Below, piece by piece: positions 17,340 to 26,928 of a DNA stretch of 64,000 nucleotides. Under the pieces are notes generated by a model that was given only the letters and a program-made list of their open reading frames with translations, was not told where the DNA came from and did not search any database. The first letter of the stretch is position 1; each line of letters begins with the position of its first letter. The stretch covers positions 930,001 to 994,000 of the forward strand of contig JACKJP010000002.1 in assembly GCA_020637895.1 (NCBI GenBank), written 5' to 3'. The stretch comes from Rhodobiaceae bacterium (GTDB taxonomy: Bacteria; Pseudomonadota; Alphaproteobacteria; Rhizobiales; Tepidamorphaceae). Position numbers and translations under genes: made by a program.

Positions 17340-19469
17340 TCAGGCGCTTTTGGCCTCGTCCTTCTCGATCTCCGCGCCGGTCTCCTGATCGACAGCCTTC
17401 ATCGACAGGCGGACCTTGCCGCGCTCGTCGAAACCGACGAGCTTCACGAAGACCTCGTCGCCTTCCTTGACGATATCGGTGGTCTTCTCGACGCGCCGGT
17501 CGGCGAGCTGCGAGATGTGGACCAGACCGTCACGCGAGCCGAAGAAGTTGACGAAGGCGCCGAAATCGACAGTCTTCACAACCTTGCCCTTGTAGACGAC
17601 GCCGACTTCCGGCTCGGCCACGATGGAATGAATCCAGTCATAAGCTGCCTTGATCGAGGCTGCGTCGGAGGAAGCGATCTTGATTGTGCCGTCGTCCTCG
17701 ACATTGACCTTGGCGCCGGTCTTCTCGACGATTTCGCGGATGACCTTGCCGCCCGTGCCGATGACTTCACGGATCTTGTCGACCGGGATCTTCATCGTTT
17801 CGATGCGCGGCGCGAATTCACCGACTTCGCCACGTGACACCGACAGGGCCTTGCCCATCTCGCCGAGGATGTGGGCACGGCCGTCCTTTGCCTGGCCGAG
17901 CGCGACCTTCATGATCTCTTCGGTGATACCGGCGATCTTGATGTCCATCTGCAGCGAGGTGATGCCGGAATCGGTGCCGGCAACCTTGAAGTCCATGTCG
18001 CCGAGGTGATCCTCGTCGCCGAGAATGTCGGAGAGAACGGCGAACTTCTCGCCTTCCAGGATCAGGCCCATCGCGATACCCGCAACCGGACGCGCGAGCG
18101 GCACGCCGGCATCCATCAGCGCCAGCGACGAACCGCAGACCGTGGCCATGGAGGACGATCCGTTCGATTCGGTGATCTCGGAGACCAGACGCATCGTGTA
18201 GGGGAATTCGTCATTGGTCGGCAGCATCGGCCGGATGGCGCGCCATGCAAGCTTGCCGTGACCGATTTCGCGGCGGCCCGCGCCGCCCATGCGACCCGTT
18301 TCGCCAACCGAGAAGGGCGGGAAGTTGTAGTGGAGCATAAAACGCTCCTTGTAGGTGCCTTCCAGCGCGTCGATGAACTGCTCGTCATCGGCGGTGCCCA
18401 GCGTCGCAACGACGATCGCCTGCGTCTCGCCACGAGTGAAGAGCGCGGAGCCATGGGTGCGGGGCAGGAAGCCTGCCTCGGCCTCGATCTGCCGCACGGT
18501 CTTGGTATCGCGGCCATCGATGCGTCTGCCGTTGTCGAGAATGTTCCAGCGGACGATCTTGGCCTCGAGTTCCTTGAAGACGCCACCGACGACCTGCTTT
18601 GAAACGGCATTCTCGTCGCCTTCGGCGCAGAGCTTGGCGACAACCTCGTCCTTGACGGCCGAGATCGCGTCGCGGCGCTCGCTCTTGCTGGCAATGGCAT
18701 AGGCCTTGCGCAGACCGTCTTCGGCGATTGCCGAAACCTTGTCCATGACGGCCGAATTGTCGGCGGGCACGAAATCGCGGGGTTCCTTGGCGGCCTTCTC
18801 AGCCAGACGAATGATCGCATCGATCACCGGCTGGAAGCCGCGGTGACCGAACATGACGGCGCCGAGCATCTCGTCTTCGGAAAGCTCCTGCGCTTCCGAT
18901 TCCACCATCAGCACCGCATCGGCCGTACCGGCGACAACGAGGTCGAGCTTGGAGTCGTCCAGTTCGTCGAGCTGCGGGTTGAGAACATACTCGCCGTTGA
19001 TCATGCCGACGCGGGCGCCGCCGATCGGGCCCATGAACGGCACGCCCGAAAGCGTGAGGGCGGCGGAAGCGGCGACCATGCCGACGACGTCGGGATCATT
19101 CTCCATATCGTGGCTGAGCACGGTGATGATCACCTGTGTGTCGTTCTTGTAGCCGTCGGCGAAAAGCGGACGGATCGGACGGTCGATCAGACGCGAGGTG
19201 AGCGTCTCCTTTTCGGTCGGACGGCCTTCGCGCTTGAAAAAGCCGCCGGGAATCTTGCCGGCGGCGTAATATTTTTCCTGATAGTTCACGGTCAGGGGGA
19301 AGAAGTCGAAACCGGGCTTCGGCTCACGCTCGGAGACGACGGTGGCGAGCACGGTCGTCTGGCCGTAGGTGGCGAGCACGGCGCCGTCGGCCTGACGGGC
19401 TATACGGCCGGTTTCCAGGACGAGCGGACGTCCGCCCCAATCCAGTTCTTCGCGTTGAATGTCAAACAT
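17340..19469 (-). CDS. pnp: polyribonucleotide nucleotidyltransferase (PNPase)
   Basis: Phosphorolytic 3'-5' exoribonuclease of the RNA degradosome. 709 residues: first RNase PH domain (about 1-220), helical linker, second RNase PH domain (about 310-545, with GRREIGHGKLA and the catalytic-site aspartates near GTDSGITSLQMDIKI), KH domain (IPVDKIREVIGTGGKVIREI) and a C-terminal S1 domain (VYKGKVVKTVDFGAFVNF). GAAGGA ribosome site before the ATG. Last gene of the operon, 209 bases after rpsO across a hairpin. Confidence 0.97.
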   Translation of the reverse strand: MFDIQREELDWGGRPLVLETGRIARQADGAVLATYGQTTVLATVVSEREPKPGFDFFPLTVNYQEKYYAAGKIPGGFFKREGRPTEKETLTSRLIDRPIRPLFADGYKNDTQVIITVLSHDMENDPDVVGMVAASAALTLSGVPFMGPIGGARVGMINGEYVLNPQLDELDDSKLDLVVAGTADAVLMVESEAQELSEDEMLGAVMFGHRGFQPVIDAIIRLAEKAAKEPRDFVPADNSAVMDKVSAIAEDGLRKAYAIASKSERRDAISAVKDEVVAKLCAEGDENAVSKQVVGGVFKELEAKIVRWNILDNGRRIDGRDTKTVRQIEAEAGFLPRTHGSALFTRGETQAIVVATLGTADDEQFIDALEGTYKERFMLHYNFPPFSVGETGRMGGAGRREIGHGKLAWRAIRPMLPTNDEFPYTMRLVSEITESNGSSSMATVCGSSLALMDAGVPLARPVAGIAMGLILEGEKFAVLSDILGDEDHLGDMDFKVAGTDSGITSLQMDIKIAGITEEIMKVALGQAKDGRAHILGEMGKALSVSRGEVGEFAPRIETMKIPVDKIREVIGTGGKVIREIVEKTGAKVNVEDDGTIKIASSDAASIKAAYDWIHSIVAEPEVGVVYKGKVVKTVDFGAFVNFFGSRDGLVHISQLADRRVEKTTDIVKEGDEVFVKLVGFDERGKVRLSMKAVDQETGAEIEKDEAKSA

Positions 19470-19625
19470 GTCTTATCCTTCGGTCATACGGGCGTTGCCT
19501 CGTTGAGCCATGGCAAGACGGCGGGCCGCTGCTCTCTCGCAAATGAACTACTGACACGTGCGGTACGAAGAGCGGCCGGCGATCCTCCCATGGCCCATGG
19601 GGCAACATGGAGTTTCGGGCCCAGC

Positions 19626-19658
19626 GCCCGGCGCCGCTTGTTCGCGAACGCGCCGGGC
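19626..19658 (-). promoter_or_regulatory. rpsO-pnp intergenic hairpin
   Basis: Arms GCCCGGCGC / GCGCCGGGC (19626-19634 with 19650-19658) with a loop that itself contains the palindrome TTCGCGAA. No T-run follows, so it is not a normal terminator. In E. coli a stem-loop at this place is cut by RNase III to start PNPase autoregulation; the same role here is inferred from position. Confidence 0.6.
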
Positions 19659-19678
19659 GGCCCATCGGTAAAGCTGTC

Positions 19679-19948
19679 TTAACGGCGGATGCCGAGACGG
19701 CCGATCAGATCCTGGTAACGCTTTTCGTCCATGCGCTTGACATAGTCGAGAAGCTGGCGGCGCTGGCTGACGAGCTTGAGCAGCCCGCGACGCGAATGGT
19801 TGTCCTTCTTGTGGGTCTTGAAGTGCTCGGTCAGGTTCGTGATGCGCTCGGTCAGGATCGCGACCTGCACTTCCGGCGAACCGGTATCTCCGGACTTCGT
19901 GGCGTATTCGCCAATCAGCGCCTGCTTGCGCTCTGCGGTAATCGACAT
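19679..19948 (-). CDS. rpsO: 30S ribosomal protein S15
   Basis: Primary 16S rRNA-binding protein of the 30S platform. 89 residues from the ATG at 19948 (MSITAERKQALIGEYA), exactly the family length; the typical GDTGSPEVQVAILTERI and HSRRGLLKLVSQRRQLLDY blocks are complete. Located between truB and pnp, the standard order in proteobacteria. Confidence 0.97.
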   Translation of the reverse strand: MSITAERKQALIGEYATKSGDTGSPEVQVAILTERITNLTEHFKTHKKDNHSRRGLLKLVSQRRQLLDYVKRMDEKRYQDLIGRLGIRR

Positions 19949-19980
19949 CGGGCTACTCTTTCTTCTCTTCAAGTCCGGCG

Positions 19981-20922
19981 TCAGGAGCCGGAAAGGTTGA
20001 ACACACGCTCCGGTTTGATCAGTCCGGCTTCGCCCCGTCCTATGGCCACGGGCTTGCCGCGGCAGGACAACAGGCATCGACCGGATACGATCGGAGCATC
20101 ACGCCCTTTGAGAATGATGGCCTGGCCATTTCTCAATCGGGTCACATCCGCCTCGGTGACGGCCAGCGCCGGGATGTCGTCCAGCGCGGTCTCCAGCCCG
20201 CGAATGCAATTAACCAGGGTATCGGGAACCGGCCCGCCCTGGTTGGCGCCCTTATGGCGCAATTCTTCCAGCTTTTCCAGCGAAATCATGTCCGAGAGAC
20301 CGAACGGCCCGACGGCCTCGCGGCGCAGCGCCGATATGTGACCCTGCGTTCCCAGTACTTCCGCCAGATCGCGCGCGATAGCGCGTATGTAGGTGCCCTT
20401 GCCGCAGACGCATTCGAACGGCGTTTCGGCATCCTCCGTCGGACCAACGCGCTCAAGCGAGAATGTCCGGACAGGACGGGCCTTCAGCTCGACCGTCTCG
20501 CCGGCACGCGCCAGATCGTAGGCGCGCTCGCCATCGACAAGTATCGCCGAATAGGCCGGCGGCACCTGGTCGATCTCGCCGACAAATCGTGGCAACGCTG
20601 CGTCGATGGCCGCGTCATCGGGAACCGGTCCGCCTTCTCTGGTGACCCTGCCTTCGCGGTCCAGCGTTTCGGTCTCGATCCCCCAGCGCACGGAGAAGCG
20701 ATAGGTCTTCTGCGCATCGACCAGGAACGGCACCGTCTTTGTCGCTTCGCCGAAGGCGACCGGCAGACATCCGCTCGCCAGCGGATCGAGCGTGCCGGCA
20801 TGGCCGGCCTTGCGGCTTGAGTAAAGGCGCTTCAGACGGCCGACCGCCGCCGTCGAGGTCATGCCCTCCGGCTTGTCGAGCACCAGCCAGCCATGGACGG
20901 GCGAGGTCCGTTTGCGGCTCAT
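19981..20922 (-). CDS. truB: tRNA pseudouridine-55 synthase
   Basis: Makes pseudouridine 55 in the T-loop of nearly all tRNAs. 313 residues. The catalytic Asp46 lies in GHAGTLDPLASG; GWLVLDKPEGMTSTAAV at the start and the RAIARDLAEVLG block are also conserved. Its start overlaps the rbfA stop by 4 bases. Confidence 0.97.
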   Translation of the reverse strand: MSRKRTSPVHGWLVLDKPEGMTSTAAVGRLKRLYSSRKAGHAGTLDPLASGCLPVAFGEATKTVPFLVDAQKTYRFSVRWGIETETLDREGRVTREGGPVPDDAAIDAALPRFVGEIDQVPPAYSAILVDGERAYDLARAGETVELKARPVRTFSLERVGPTEDAETPFECVCGKGTYIRAIARDLAEVLGTQGHISALRREAVGPFGLSDMISLEKLEELRHKGANQGGPVPDTLVNCIRGLETALDDIPALAVTEADVTRLRNGQAIILKGRDAPIVSGRCLLSCRGKPVAIGRGEAGLIKPERVFNLSGS

Positions 20923-21329
20923 TCGTCCGCACCGTCCCCGTCATCTTCATCGCCGTCTTCGGCAAGATCCCGGGCGACCTCCGGCGAACGGAGAAGCCTG
21001 TCGGTTTCGGCCGCGCGGTCGAAGGTTTCGTCAGCGAGAAAACGAAGGTCGGGCGTGAATTTCAGCGCCAGCCGCTTGCCGAGCAGGCCGCGCAGGAAGC
21101 GTCGGTTGAAGGCCAGGGCCTTGACCACGGTCCGCACATCACGGCCGCCCAGCGGCATGACGAAGACCGTCGCGATCTTCAGGTCTGGCGAAAGACGAAC
21201 TTCCGAGATCGTGACCGGATGGGTTTCCAGCACGGGATCGGCGATATCGCCACGCTGCAGGATGGCTGAAAGCTCATGACGCATGAGCTCTCCCACCCGC
21301 AACTGTCGCTGCGACAATTTACCAGCCAT
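20919..21329 (-). CDS. rbfA: ribosome-binding factor A
   Basis: Late-stage maturation factor of the 30S subunit that binds near the 5' end of 16S rRNA. 136 residues from the ATG at 21329 (MAGKLSQRQLRVGELM), with KH-like core block LSPDLKIATVFVMPLGG and PDLRFLADETFDRA. The acidic tail (EDGDEDDGDGADE) is common in Rhizobiales. Starts 32 bases after infB and overlaps truB by 4 bases. Confidence 0.96.
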   Translation of the reverse strand: MAGKLSQRQLRVGELMRHELSAILQRGDIADPVLETHPVTISEVRLSPDLKIATVFVMPLGGRDVRTVVKALAFNRRFLRGLLGKRLALKFTPDLRFLADETFDRAAETDRLLRSPEVARDLAEDGDEDDGDGADE

Positions 21330-21360
21330 CGGCAATGCACCCTGGGATCGTCCGGCGCCT

Positions 21361-23907
21361 CTAGAGCGTGCGGGCGATCTCCTCAACGCGGAAGCATTCG
21401 ATCACATCGCCCGCGCGCATATCCTGGTAGTTCTCGAACGCCATGCCACATTCCTGGCCGGCCTGAACTTCCCTGACTTCGTCCTTGAAGCGCTTGAGCG
21501 TGGACAGCTTGCCTTCGTGGATGACGACGCCATCGCGGATCAGGCGGACATGGGCGCCGCGCTGAACGGTACCGTCAGTGACGCGGCAACCGGCAATCTT
21601 GCCGACCTTCGTGATATCGAAGATCTCGAGAATTTCCGCATTGCCCAGCATCGTCTCGCGCAGTTCCGGAGACAGCATGCCGGACATCGCCGCCTTCACG
21701 TCGTCAACCAGATCGTAGATGACGTTGTAATAGCGAATCTCGACGCCTTCCTGCTCGGCAGCCTCGCGGGCCTGCTTGTTGGCGCGCACGTTGAAGCCGA
21801 TGATCGCGGCCTTGGATGCCTCGGCGAGCGTGACGTCCGACTCGGTAATCGCACCAACGCCGGAATGGATGACACGCGCGAGGACCTCGTCGGTTGACAT
21901 CTTGTCCAACGCGCCGGCAATCGCCTCGACCGAGCCCTGAACGTCGCCCTTGATGACCAGCGGAAATTCCGCCCGGCCGGTCGTCTTCAGGTCGCTCATC
22001 ATCTGTTCCAGCGACGTCGTCTTGCGGGCGATACGGGCCTGCTGCAGTTCGCGGCGCTGGCGCTGGCGGTAATCGCAGATCTCGCGGGCACGGCCCTCGT
22101 TCTCAACGACCACGAACACATCGCCTGCTTCCGGAGCACCATTCAGGCCGAGCACCTCGATCGGCATCGCGGGGCCGGCCGTGTCGCGGTTCTCGCCATG
22201 ATCGTCGACGAGCGCGCGCACCTTGCCCCACTCGCTTCCGGCGACAAGTACGTCGCCGATCCTGAGCGTGCCGCGCTGGACCAGAACCGTGGCAACCGGG
22301 CCGCGACCCTTGTCGAGCTTGGCTTCCACCACGACACCTTCGGCCGGACGATCCGGATTGGCCTTCAGCTCCAGAATCTCGGCCTGAAGCAGAATTGAGT
22401 CGAGCAGCTGATCGAGATTGGTGCCCTTGAGCGCCGAGACCGGCACTTCCTGGACCTCGCCGCCCATCGCCTCGGTAACGATCTCGTAACGCAGCAGATC
22501 GTTGCGCACGCGATCGGGATTTGCGTCCGGCTTGTCGATCTTGTTGACCGCAACGATAATCGGAACCTCTGCCGCACGGGCGTGATTGATCGCCTCGACC
22601 GTCTGCGGCATCACGCCGTCATCGGCAGCGACCACAAGAACGACGATGTCCGTCACCCTGGCGCCGCGAGCGCGCATGGCGGTGAATGCCTCGTGGCCGG
22701 GCGTATCGATGAAGGTCACCAGCTGCCCGCCTTCGGTCGCGATCTGATAGGCGCCGATATGCTGGGTAATGCCGCCGGCCTCTCCGGCAACGACATTGGC
22801 CTTGCGCAGCGCATCGAGCAGCGAGGTCTTGCCGTGGTCGACATGGCCCATGATGGTGACAACAGGCGCACGCGGCTTCAGCGCTTCGGCCGAATCCTCT
22901 TCGCCCGTCAGGCCCTCTTCGACGTCAGCCTCTGAAACGCGGCGGACCGTATGGCCCATCTCTTCGGCAATCAGCTGGGCGCTGTCGGAATCGATCACGT
23001 CGTTGATCTTGAGCATCTGGCCCTGCTGCATCAGCAGGCGGATGACATCGACCGCCTTCTCTGCCATGCGGTTGGCCAGTTCCTGCACGGTGATGACCTC
23101 GGGGATCGTCACCTCGCGGCTGATCTTCTGCGCCTGACCGTCATTGATTCCGCGGCTCTTCTCGCGGGCCCTGCGGCGGCGCATCGAGGCAAGGCTGCGG
23201 CCGCGCTCATCTTCGTTGAATGCGTTGGTGACCGTCAGCTTGGTGCGACGACGGTCGTCATCGGTCTTGCGGACAGGCTTGGCGGGGACATCGGCCTTGA
23301 CCCGGCGCGGACCGCGACCTTCTTCCTCTTCCTCGCGTTTGCGTGCCGGCGCAGCAGCAGCCGCAGGCGCTGCTTCACCGTCACCGAGCCGTTCGCGGGC
23401 ATCGACCTCGGCCTTGCGTCGGGATTCATCTTCGGTCTTGCGGCGGGATTCTTCTTCTGCCCGGCGAGCTTCCGCCTCGGCGCGTTCGGCGCGAAGCTTA
23501 TCGTCCTCGGCAGCACGGCGGCGCGCCTCTTCCTCGGCGACCCGGCGTTCTTCGGTTTCCCGCTGGCGAGAATCGGCCAGCGCCTGGGCGCGCGCGTCCT
23601 TTTCCTCATCGGTCAGCGTACGAAGCACCATGCCGCTGCGATCGGCCGCCGGCTCGGGCCGCGGCTTCAGTTCAACCTTTGGCGCGGGCTTGGGCGCGGG
23701 TGCGGCCACCGGCTTCTCGGCGACAGGCGCTTCGGCCTCGCCCGGAGCGGAGATGCGGCGGCGTTTTTTCTCAACCACGACCGGCTTTGTGCGTCCATGC
23801 GAGAAGCTCTGCCTGACCATGCCGGAATCGCCGGATCGGCGCAGGCCCAGGGGCTTGCGCTGTCCTACCGACAAAGTCTTGTCGCCTGTGTTCTTGCTAT
23901 CGGTCAT
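21361..23907 (-). CDS. infB: translation initiation factor IF-2
   Basis: GTPase that delivers initiator tRNA and helps subunit joining. 848 residues. A long charged, Ala/Glu/Arg-rich N-terminal part (to about 255) contains a coiled-coil run near 105-180. The GTPase domain has G1 GHVDHGKTSLLDAL (about 353-366), G3 DTPGHEAF and G4 NKIDK. Domains II-IV follow, with GVGAITESDVTLA and the C-terminal ECFRVEEIARTL. Overlaps the upstream YlxR gene by 4 bases. Confidence 0.97.
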   Translation of the reverse strand: MTDSKNTGDKTLSVGQRKPLGLRRSGDSGMVRQSFSHGRTKPVVVEKKRRRISAPGEAEAPVAEKPVAAPAPKPAPKVELKPRPEPAADRSGMVLRTLTDEEKDARAQALADSRQRETEERRVAEEEARRRAAEDDKLRAERAEAEARRAEEESRRKTEDESRRKAEVDARERLGDGEAAPAAAAAPARKREEEEEGRGPRRVKADVPAKPVRKTDDDRRRTKLTVTNAFNEDERGRSLASMRRRRAREKSRGINDGQAQKISREVTIPEVITVQELANRMAEKAVDVIRLLMQQGQMLKINDVIDSDSAQLIAEEMGHTVRRVSEADVEEGLTGEEDSAEALKPRAPVVTIMGHVDHGKTSLLDALRKANVVAGEAGGITQHIGAYQIATEGGQLVTFIDTPGHEAFTAMRARGARVTDIVVLVVAADDGVMPQTVEAINHARAAEVPIIVAVNKIDKPDANPDRVRNDLLRYEIVTEAMGGEVQEVPVSALKGTNLDQLLDSILLQAEILELKANPDRPAEGVVVEAKLDKGRGPVATVLVQRGTLRIGDVLVAGSEWGKVRALVDDHGENRDTAGPAMPIEVLGLNGAPEAGDVFVVVENEGRAREICDYRQRQRRELQQARIARKTTSLEQMMSDLKTTGRAEFPLVIKGDVQGSVEAIAGALDKMSTDEVLARVIHSGVGAITESDVTLAEASKAAIIGFNVRANKQAREAAEQEGVEIRYYNVIYDLVDDVKAAMSGMLSPELRETMLGNAEILEIFDITKVGKIAGCRVTDGTVQRGAHVRLIRDGVVIHEGKLSTLKRFKDEVREVQAGQECGMAFENYQDMRAGDVIECFRVEEIARTL

Positions 23908-24593
23908 TCGTCCTGTTCCTCCGGCCGCCCGCGCGGTCCGGTCATCTCGTTGTTGCCATCCGGCAATACAATTTCACCCAGATACCGTTCATAGGCCCGG
24001 CATCTGCCCAGTGTCCCCTCCAGCCGGGGACCGGCCTTGACCGCAGCATGTATCACATTCCCGCTGCCAAGTGCCAAACTCAATTCTTCGCCGGTAAATG
24101 CCCGGCATATGGGCAGGAAACCGCCCGTCAGCGCATCGAGCTTTCGCACCCCGTCCGGACGTGCGTCGGATGCGTGCAGCAAAAGGCCTGCGCCACCTGA
24201 CCGCAGCATCGCCTCTACCTTGGCGAACCCCAGTACCATATCCCCAGCCCGGCGCGACAGCCCCAGCGCGCCCAGCGCGGCCGACTTCATCTGTACCGCA
24301 ATCTCATCCGGCAGACCCGGAGAAACCGTCACCTCGCGGCGGAATGCCCGGGCAAAAAGGCGGCGTTTGACGGCTTCGGCGACCTTGCCGGCCTCACCGC
24401 CGACCCAGACGCCGCGGCCGGGAAGCCGCTGTTTCAGGTCCGGCGTCACGACATTGTCCGGTGACAGGACAAAACGGATCAGCCGCTCGCGCGGCTGGGA
24501 CCGGCGATCGACGATGCAGAGGCGTTCCGGCCCACGGTCACGCGGGCCGGCATCCGTTTCCTCGTTCAGTGCTGCGGCATCATGCGGGGACAT
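23904..24593 (-). CDS. RNA-binding protein, YlxR domain plus L7Ae-like domain
   Basis: 229 residues. The N-terminal YlxR part (about 25-100) carries RLIRFVLSPDNVVTPDLKQRLPGRGVWV; the second half (about 110-210) resembles the L7Ae/YlxQ fold (ALGLSRRAGDMVLGFAKVEAMLRS). In Firmicutes these are two separate genes, ylxR and ylxQ, between nusA and infB; here they are fused. YlxR proteins bind RNA and have been linked to RNase P and transcription control; the role here is not established. Overlaps nusA by 14 bases and infB by 4. Confidence 0.9.
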   Translation of the reverse strand: MSPHDAAALNEETDAGPRDRGPERLCIVDRRSQPRERLIRFVLSPDNVVTPDLKQRLPGRGVWVGGEAGKVAEAVKRRLFARAFRREVTVSPGLPDEIAVQMKSAALGALGLSRRAGDMVLGFAKVEAMLRSGGAGLLLHASDARPDGVRKLDALTGGFLPICRAFTGEELSLALGSGNVIHAAVKAGPRLEGTLGRCRAYERYLGEIVLPDGNNEMTGPRGRPEEQDE

Positions 24594-26190
24594 CCGAGAC
24601 TTCGGCCTCCCCTTCTTCTTCGGCCGGCTCGTCGACCGGCTCCTCGATCCAGCCCGCCTTGACGCGGGCAGCGATGATCATGGCTTCCGCTTCCTCGCGG
24701 GAGACATCAAATCCGTCCAGGAAACCGGCAAAGCGGGTAGTCTCGCCATCCTTGCGTTCGGTCCAGCCGGCAAGATCGTCGGTGGCGCAACCGGCGAGGT
24801 CCTCGATCGACTTCACGTCGTTCTCGCCGAAAGCGACAAGCATCGCCGTCGTCACGCCATCGATCTCGCGCAGGTCGTCCTGAACGCCCAGTTCCTTGCG
24901 GCGGGCATCCTGTTCGGCCTCGAGCTGGGCGAGATATTCGCGCGCGCGGGCCTGGATTTCCTCGGCGGTCTCCTCGTCGAAGCCATCGATCTCGGAAATT
25001 TCCTGCGGATCGACGAAGGCGACGTCCTCGACTGACACGAACCCTTCGGATGCGAGCAGCTGGCCGACCATCTCGTCGACGTTGAGCGCTTCCATGAAGA
25101 GCTCCGTACGCTCGGCGAATTCCTTCTGCCGGCGCTCCGATTCCTCTTCCTCGGTCAGGATGTCGATATCCCAGCCGGAAAGCTGCGATGCCAGACGCAC
25201 GTTCTGGCCACGGCGCCCGATGGCGAGGCTCAACTGGTCATCGGGAACCACGACTTCGATGCGCTTGGCATCTTCGTCGAGGACGACCTTGGCGACTTCC
25301 GCCGGCGCCAGCGCGTTGACGATGAAGGAGGCGGCATCCGGGGTCCACGGAATGATGTCGATGCGCTCGCCCTGCAGTTCGCCGACCACGGCCTGAACGC
25401 GCGAGCCGCGCATGCCGACGCAGGCGCCAACCGGATCGATGGAGCTGTCGCGCGAAATCACGGCGATCTTGGCGCGGCTGCCCGGATCGCGGGCGACCGA
25501 GCGGATCTCGATGATGCCGTCGTAAATCTCCGGGACTTCCTGGGCGAAGAGCTTGGCCATGAACTGCGGATGGGTGCGCGACAGGAAAATCTGCGGCCCG
25601 CGCTGTTCGCGGCGCACGTCGTAGATATAGGCGCGGATACGATCGCCGTAGCGATAGGTCTCGCGGGGAATCAGCTCGTCGCGGCGGATGATGCCCTCAC
25701 CACGGCCGAGATCGACGATGACGTTGCCATATTCGACGCGCTTTACCGTGCCGTTGACGATCTCGCCAATGCGGTCCTTGTATTCCTCGAACTGGCGGTC
25801 GCGCTCGGCTTCGCGCACTTTCTGGACGATGACCTGCTTTGCCGACTGGGCAGCGATGCGGCCGAAATCGAGCGGCGGCAGCGGCTCGGCAATGAAATCT
25901 TCCGGCTGTGCCGCGGGATTGCGCTCACGGGCTTCTTCCAGGGCGATCTCAGTGGCGGTGTTCTCGACGGTCTCGACCACTTTCAGGAGCCGCTGGAGCT
26001 TGAGTTCGCCAGTCTTCGGATTGATCTCGGCGCGAATATCGGTCTCGCTGCCGTAACGCGAACGGGCTGCCTTCTGGATCGCATCTTCCATCGCGTCGAT
26101 CACGATCTCGCGGTCGATCGCCTTTTCGCGGGCGACCGCATCGGCGATCTGCAGCAACTCGATCCTGTTGGCACTCACTCCAGTCGTCAT
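24580..26190 (-). CDS. nusA: transcription termination/antitermination factor NusA
   Basis: Binds RNA polymerase and modulates pausing, termination and antitermination. 536 residues: N-terminal RNAP-binding domain (1 to about 130, starting MTTGVSANRIELLQIADAVA), S1 domain (GEIVNGTVKRVEYGNVIVDLG), two KH domains (about 205-345, including GACVGMRGSRVQAVV and SLAIGRRGQNVRLAS) and a C-terminal acidic extension with helix-hairpin-helix-like repeats. Second gene of the operon after rimP. Confidence 0.97.
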   Translation of the reverse strand: MTTGVSANRIELLQIADAVAREKAIDREIVIDAMEDAIQKAARSRYGSETDIRAEINPKTGELKLQRLLKVVETVENTATEIALEEARERNPAAQPEDFIAEPLPPLDFGRIAAQSAKQVIVQKVREAERDRQFEEYKDRIGEIVNGTVKRVEYGNVIVDLGRGEGIIRRDELIPRETYRYGDRIRAYIYDVRREQRGPQIFLSRTHPQFMAKLFAQEVPEIYDGIIEIRSVARDPGSRAKIAVISRDSSIDPVGACVGMRGSRVQAVVGELQGERIDIIPWTPDAASFIVNALAPAEVAKVVLDEDAKRIEVVVPDDQLSLAIGRRGQNVRLASQLSGWDIDILTEEEESERRQKEFAERTELFMEALNVDEMVGQLLASEGFVSVEDVAFVDPQEISEIDGFDEETAEEIQARAREYLAQLEAEQDARRKELGVQDDLREIDGVTTAMLVAFGENDVKSIEDLAGCATDDLAGWTERKDGETTRFAGFLDGFDVSREEAEAMIIAARVKAGWIEEPVDEPAEEEGEAEVSDVPA

Positions 26191-26261
26191 CTGTGTTCCT
26201 CCTGCCCGACCCGGCGGGCGAGCTCTGGTCCGATTGCCCGTGCCGCGCGCGGCACATGCGT

Positions 26262-26825
26262 TCAGCCTTTGCGTTCCTGCGCCTTCAGCGCGATCCTGAT
26301 CAGCTCGTCCGTGAGAACCAGCTTTGCTTCAACGATATCGGCAAGCGGCACGGCAACCTCGCCTGCTGCCTCGCCGGCTTCCTCCCCGGCATCGACGACG
26401 ACATCGTCGCCGCGCGTGCCCAACAACTTGCCGCGGAACCTCTTGCGTCCGTCGATCGGCACCGCCGTTTCCAGGCGCATCTCATGGCCGGACCAGCGGT
26501 CGAAATCGGATCGCCGGACCAGCGGACGATCGATGCCCGGTGACGACAGCTCCAGATTATAGGCGCCGGACACGGGGTCCTCGACATCGAGCACCGGCGA
26601 GAGCGCCCTGCTGATCGTCTCGCAATCTTCCACCGTCATCGTTCCGTCCGGGCGTTCGGCCATCACCTGAACAGTACCGCCATCGCGGCTGGAAACCTTC
26701 ACGCGGACCAGACGGTAACCGAGCGCATCGATCACGGGCTCGGCGACCGCCGCGACACGCGCGGAAATGCCGCTTTCGCGGATCAGTCGCGGTTCTGCCT
26801 GTTCGTTGTCAGCGGTGGCGTTCAT
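26262..26825 (-). CDS. rimP: ribosome maturation factor RimP
   Basis: Needed for 30S assembly (S12 incorporation). 187 residues from the ATG at 26825. RimP_N block (DALGYRLVRVKV ... ISRALSPVLDVEDPVSG) and the family ELSSPGIDRPLVR are followed by the Sm-like C-terminal domain. First gene of the rimP-nusA-ylxR-infB-rbfA-truB-rpsO-pnp run. Its leader holds a promoter and an attenuator-like structure (see separate entries). Confidence 0.95.
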   Translation of the reverse strand: MNATADNEQAEPRLIRESGISARVAAVAEPVIDALGYRLVRVKVSSRDGGTVQVMAERPDGTMTVEDCETISRALSPVLDVEDPVSGAYNLELSSPGIDRPLVRRSDFDRWSGHEMRLETAVPIDGRKRFRGKLLGTRGDDVVVDAGEEAGEAAGEVAVPLADIVEAKLVLTDELIRIALKAQERKG

Positions 26826-26830
26826 GCGGT

Positions 26831-26883
26831 CCAAAACAAAAAAGAGCGGGGCCGGGCCCCACTCTCCGATAAAGCCGAGAGTG
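26831..26883 (-). promoter_or_regulatory. attenuator-like leader of rimP: antiterminator and intrinsic terminator
   Basis: Read on the minus strand, hairpin A pairs 26877-26883 with 26860-26866 (CACTCTC / GAGAGTG). Hairpin B pairs 26857-26865 with 26843-26851 (AGAGTGGGG / CCCCGCTCT, one T-G pair, five-base loop) and is followed by TTTTTTGTTTTGG. B is an intrinsic terminator; A uses the same bases 26860-26865, so the two exclude each other. It ends only a few bases before the rimP ATG. This is the layout of a transcription attenuator; the signal is unknown. Confidence 0.7.
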
Positions 26884-26928
26884 TATTATTTATCGACAGG
26901 GCACGATCACTCCCATATCGACACCGTC

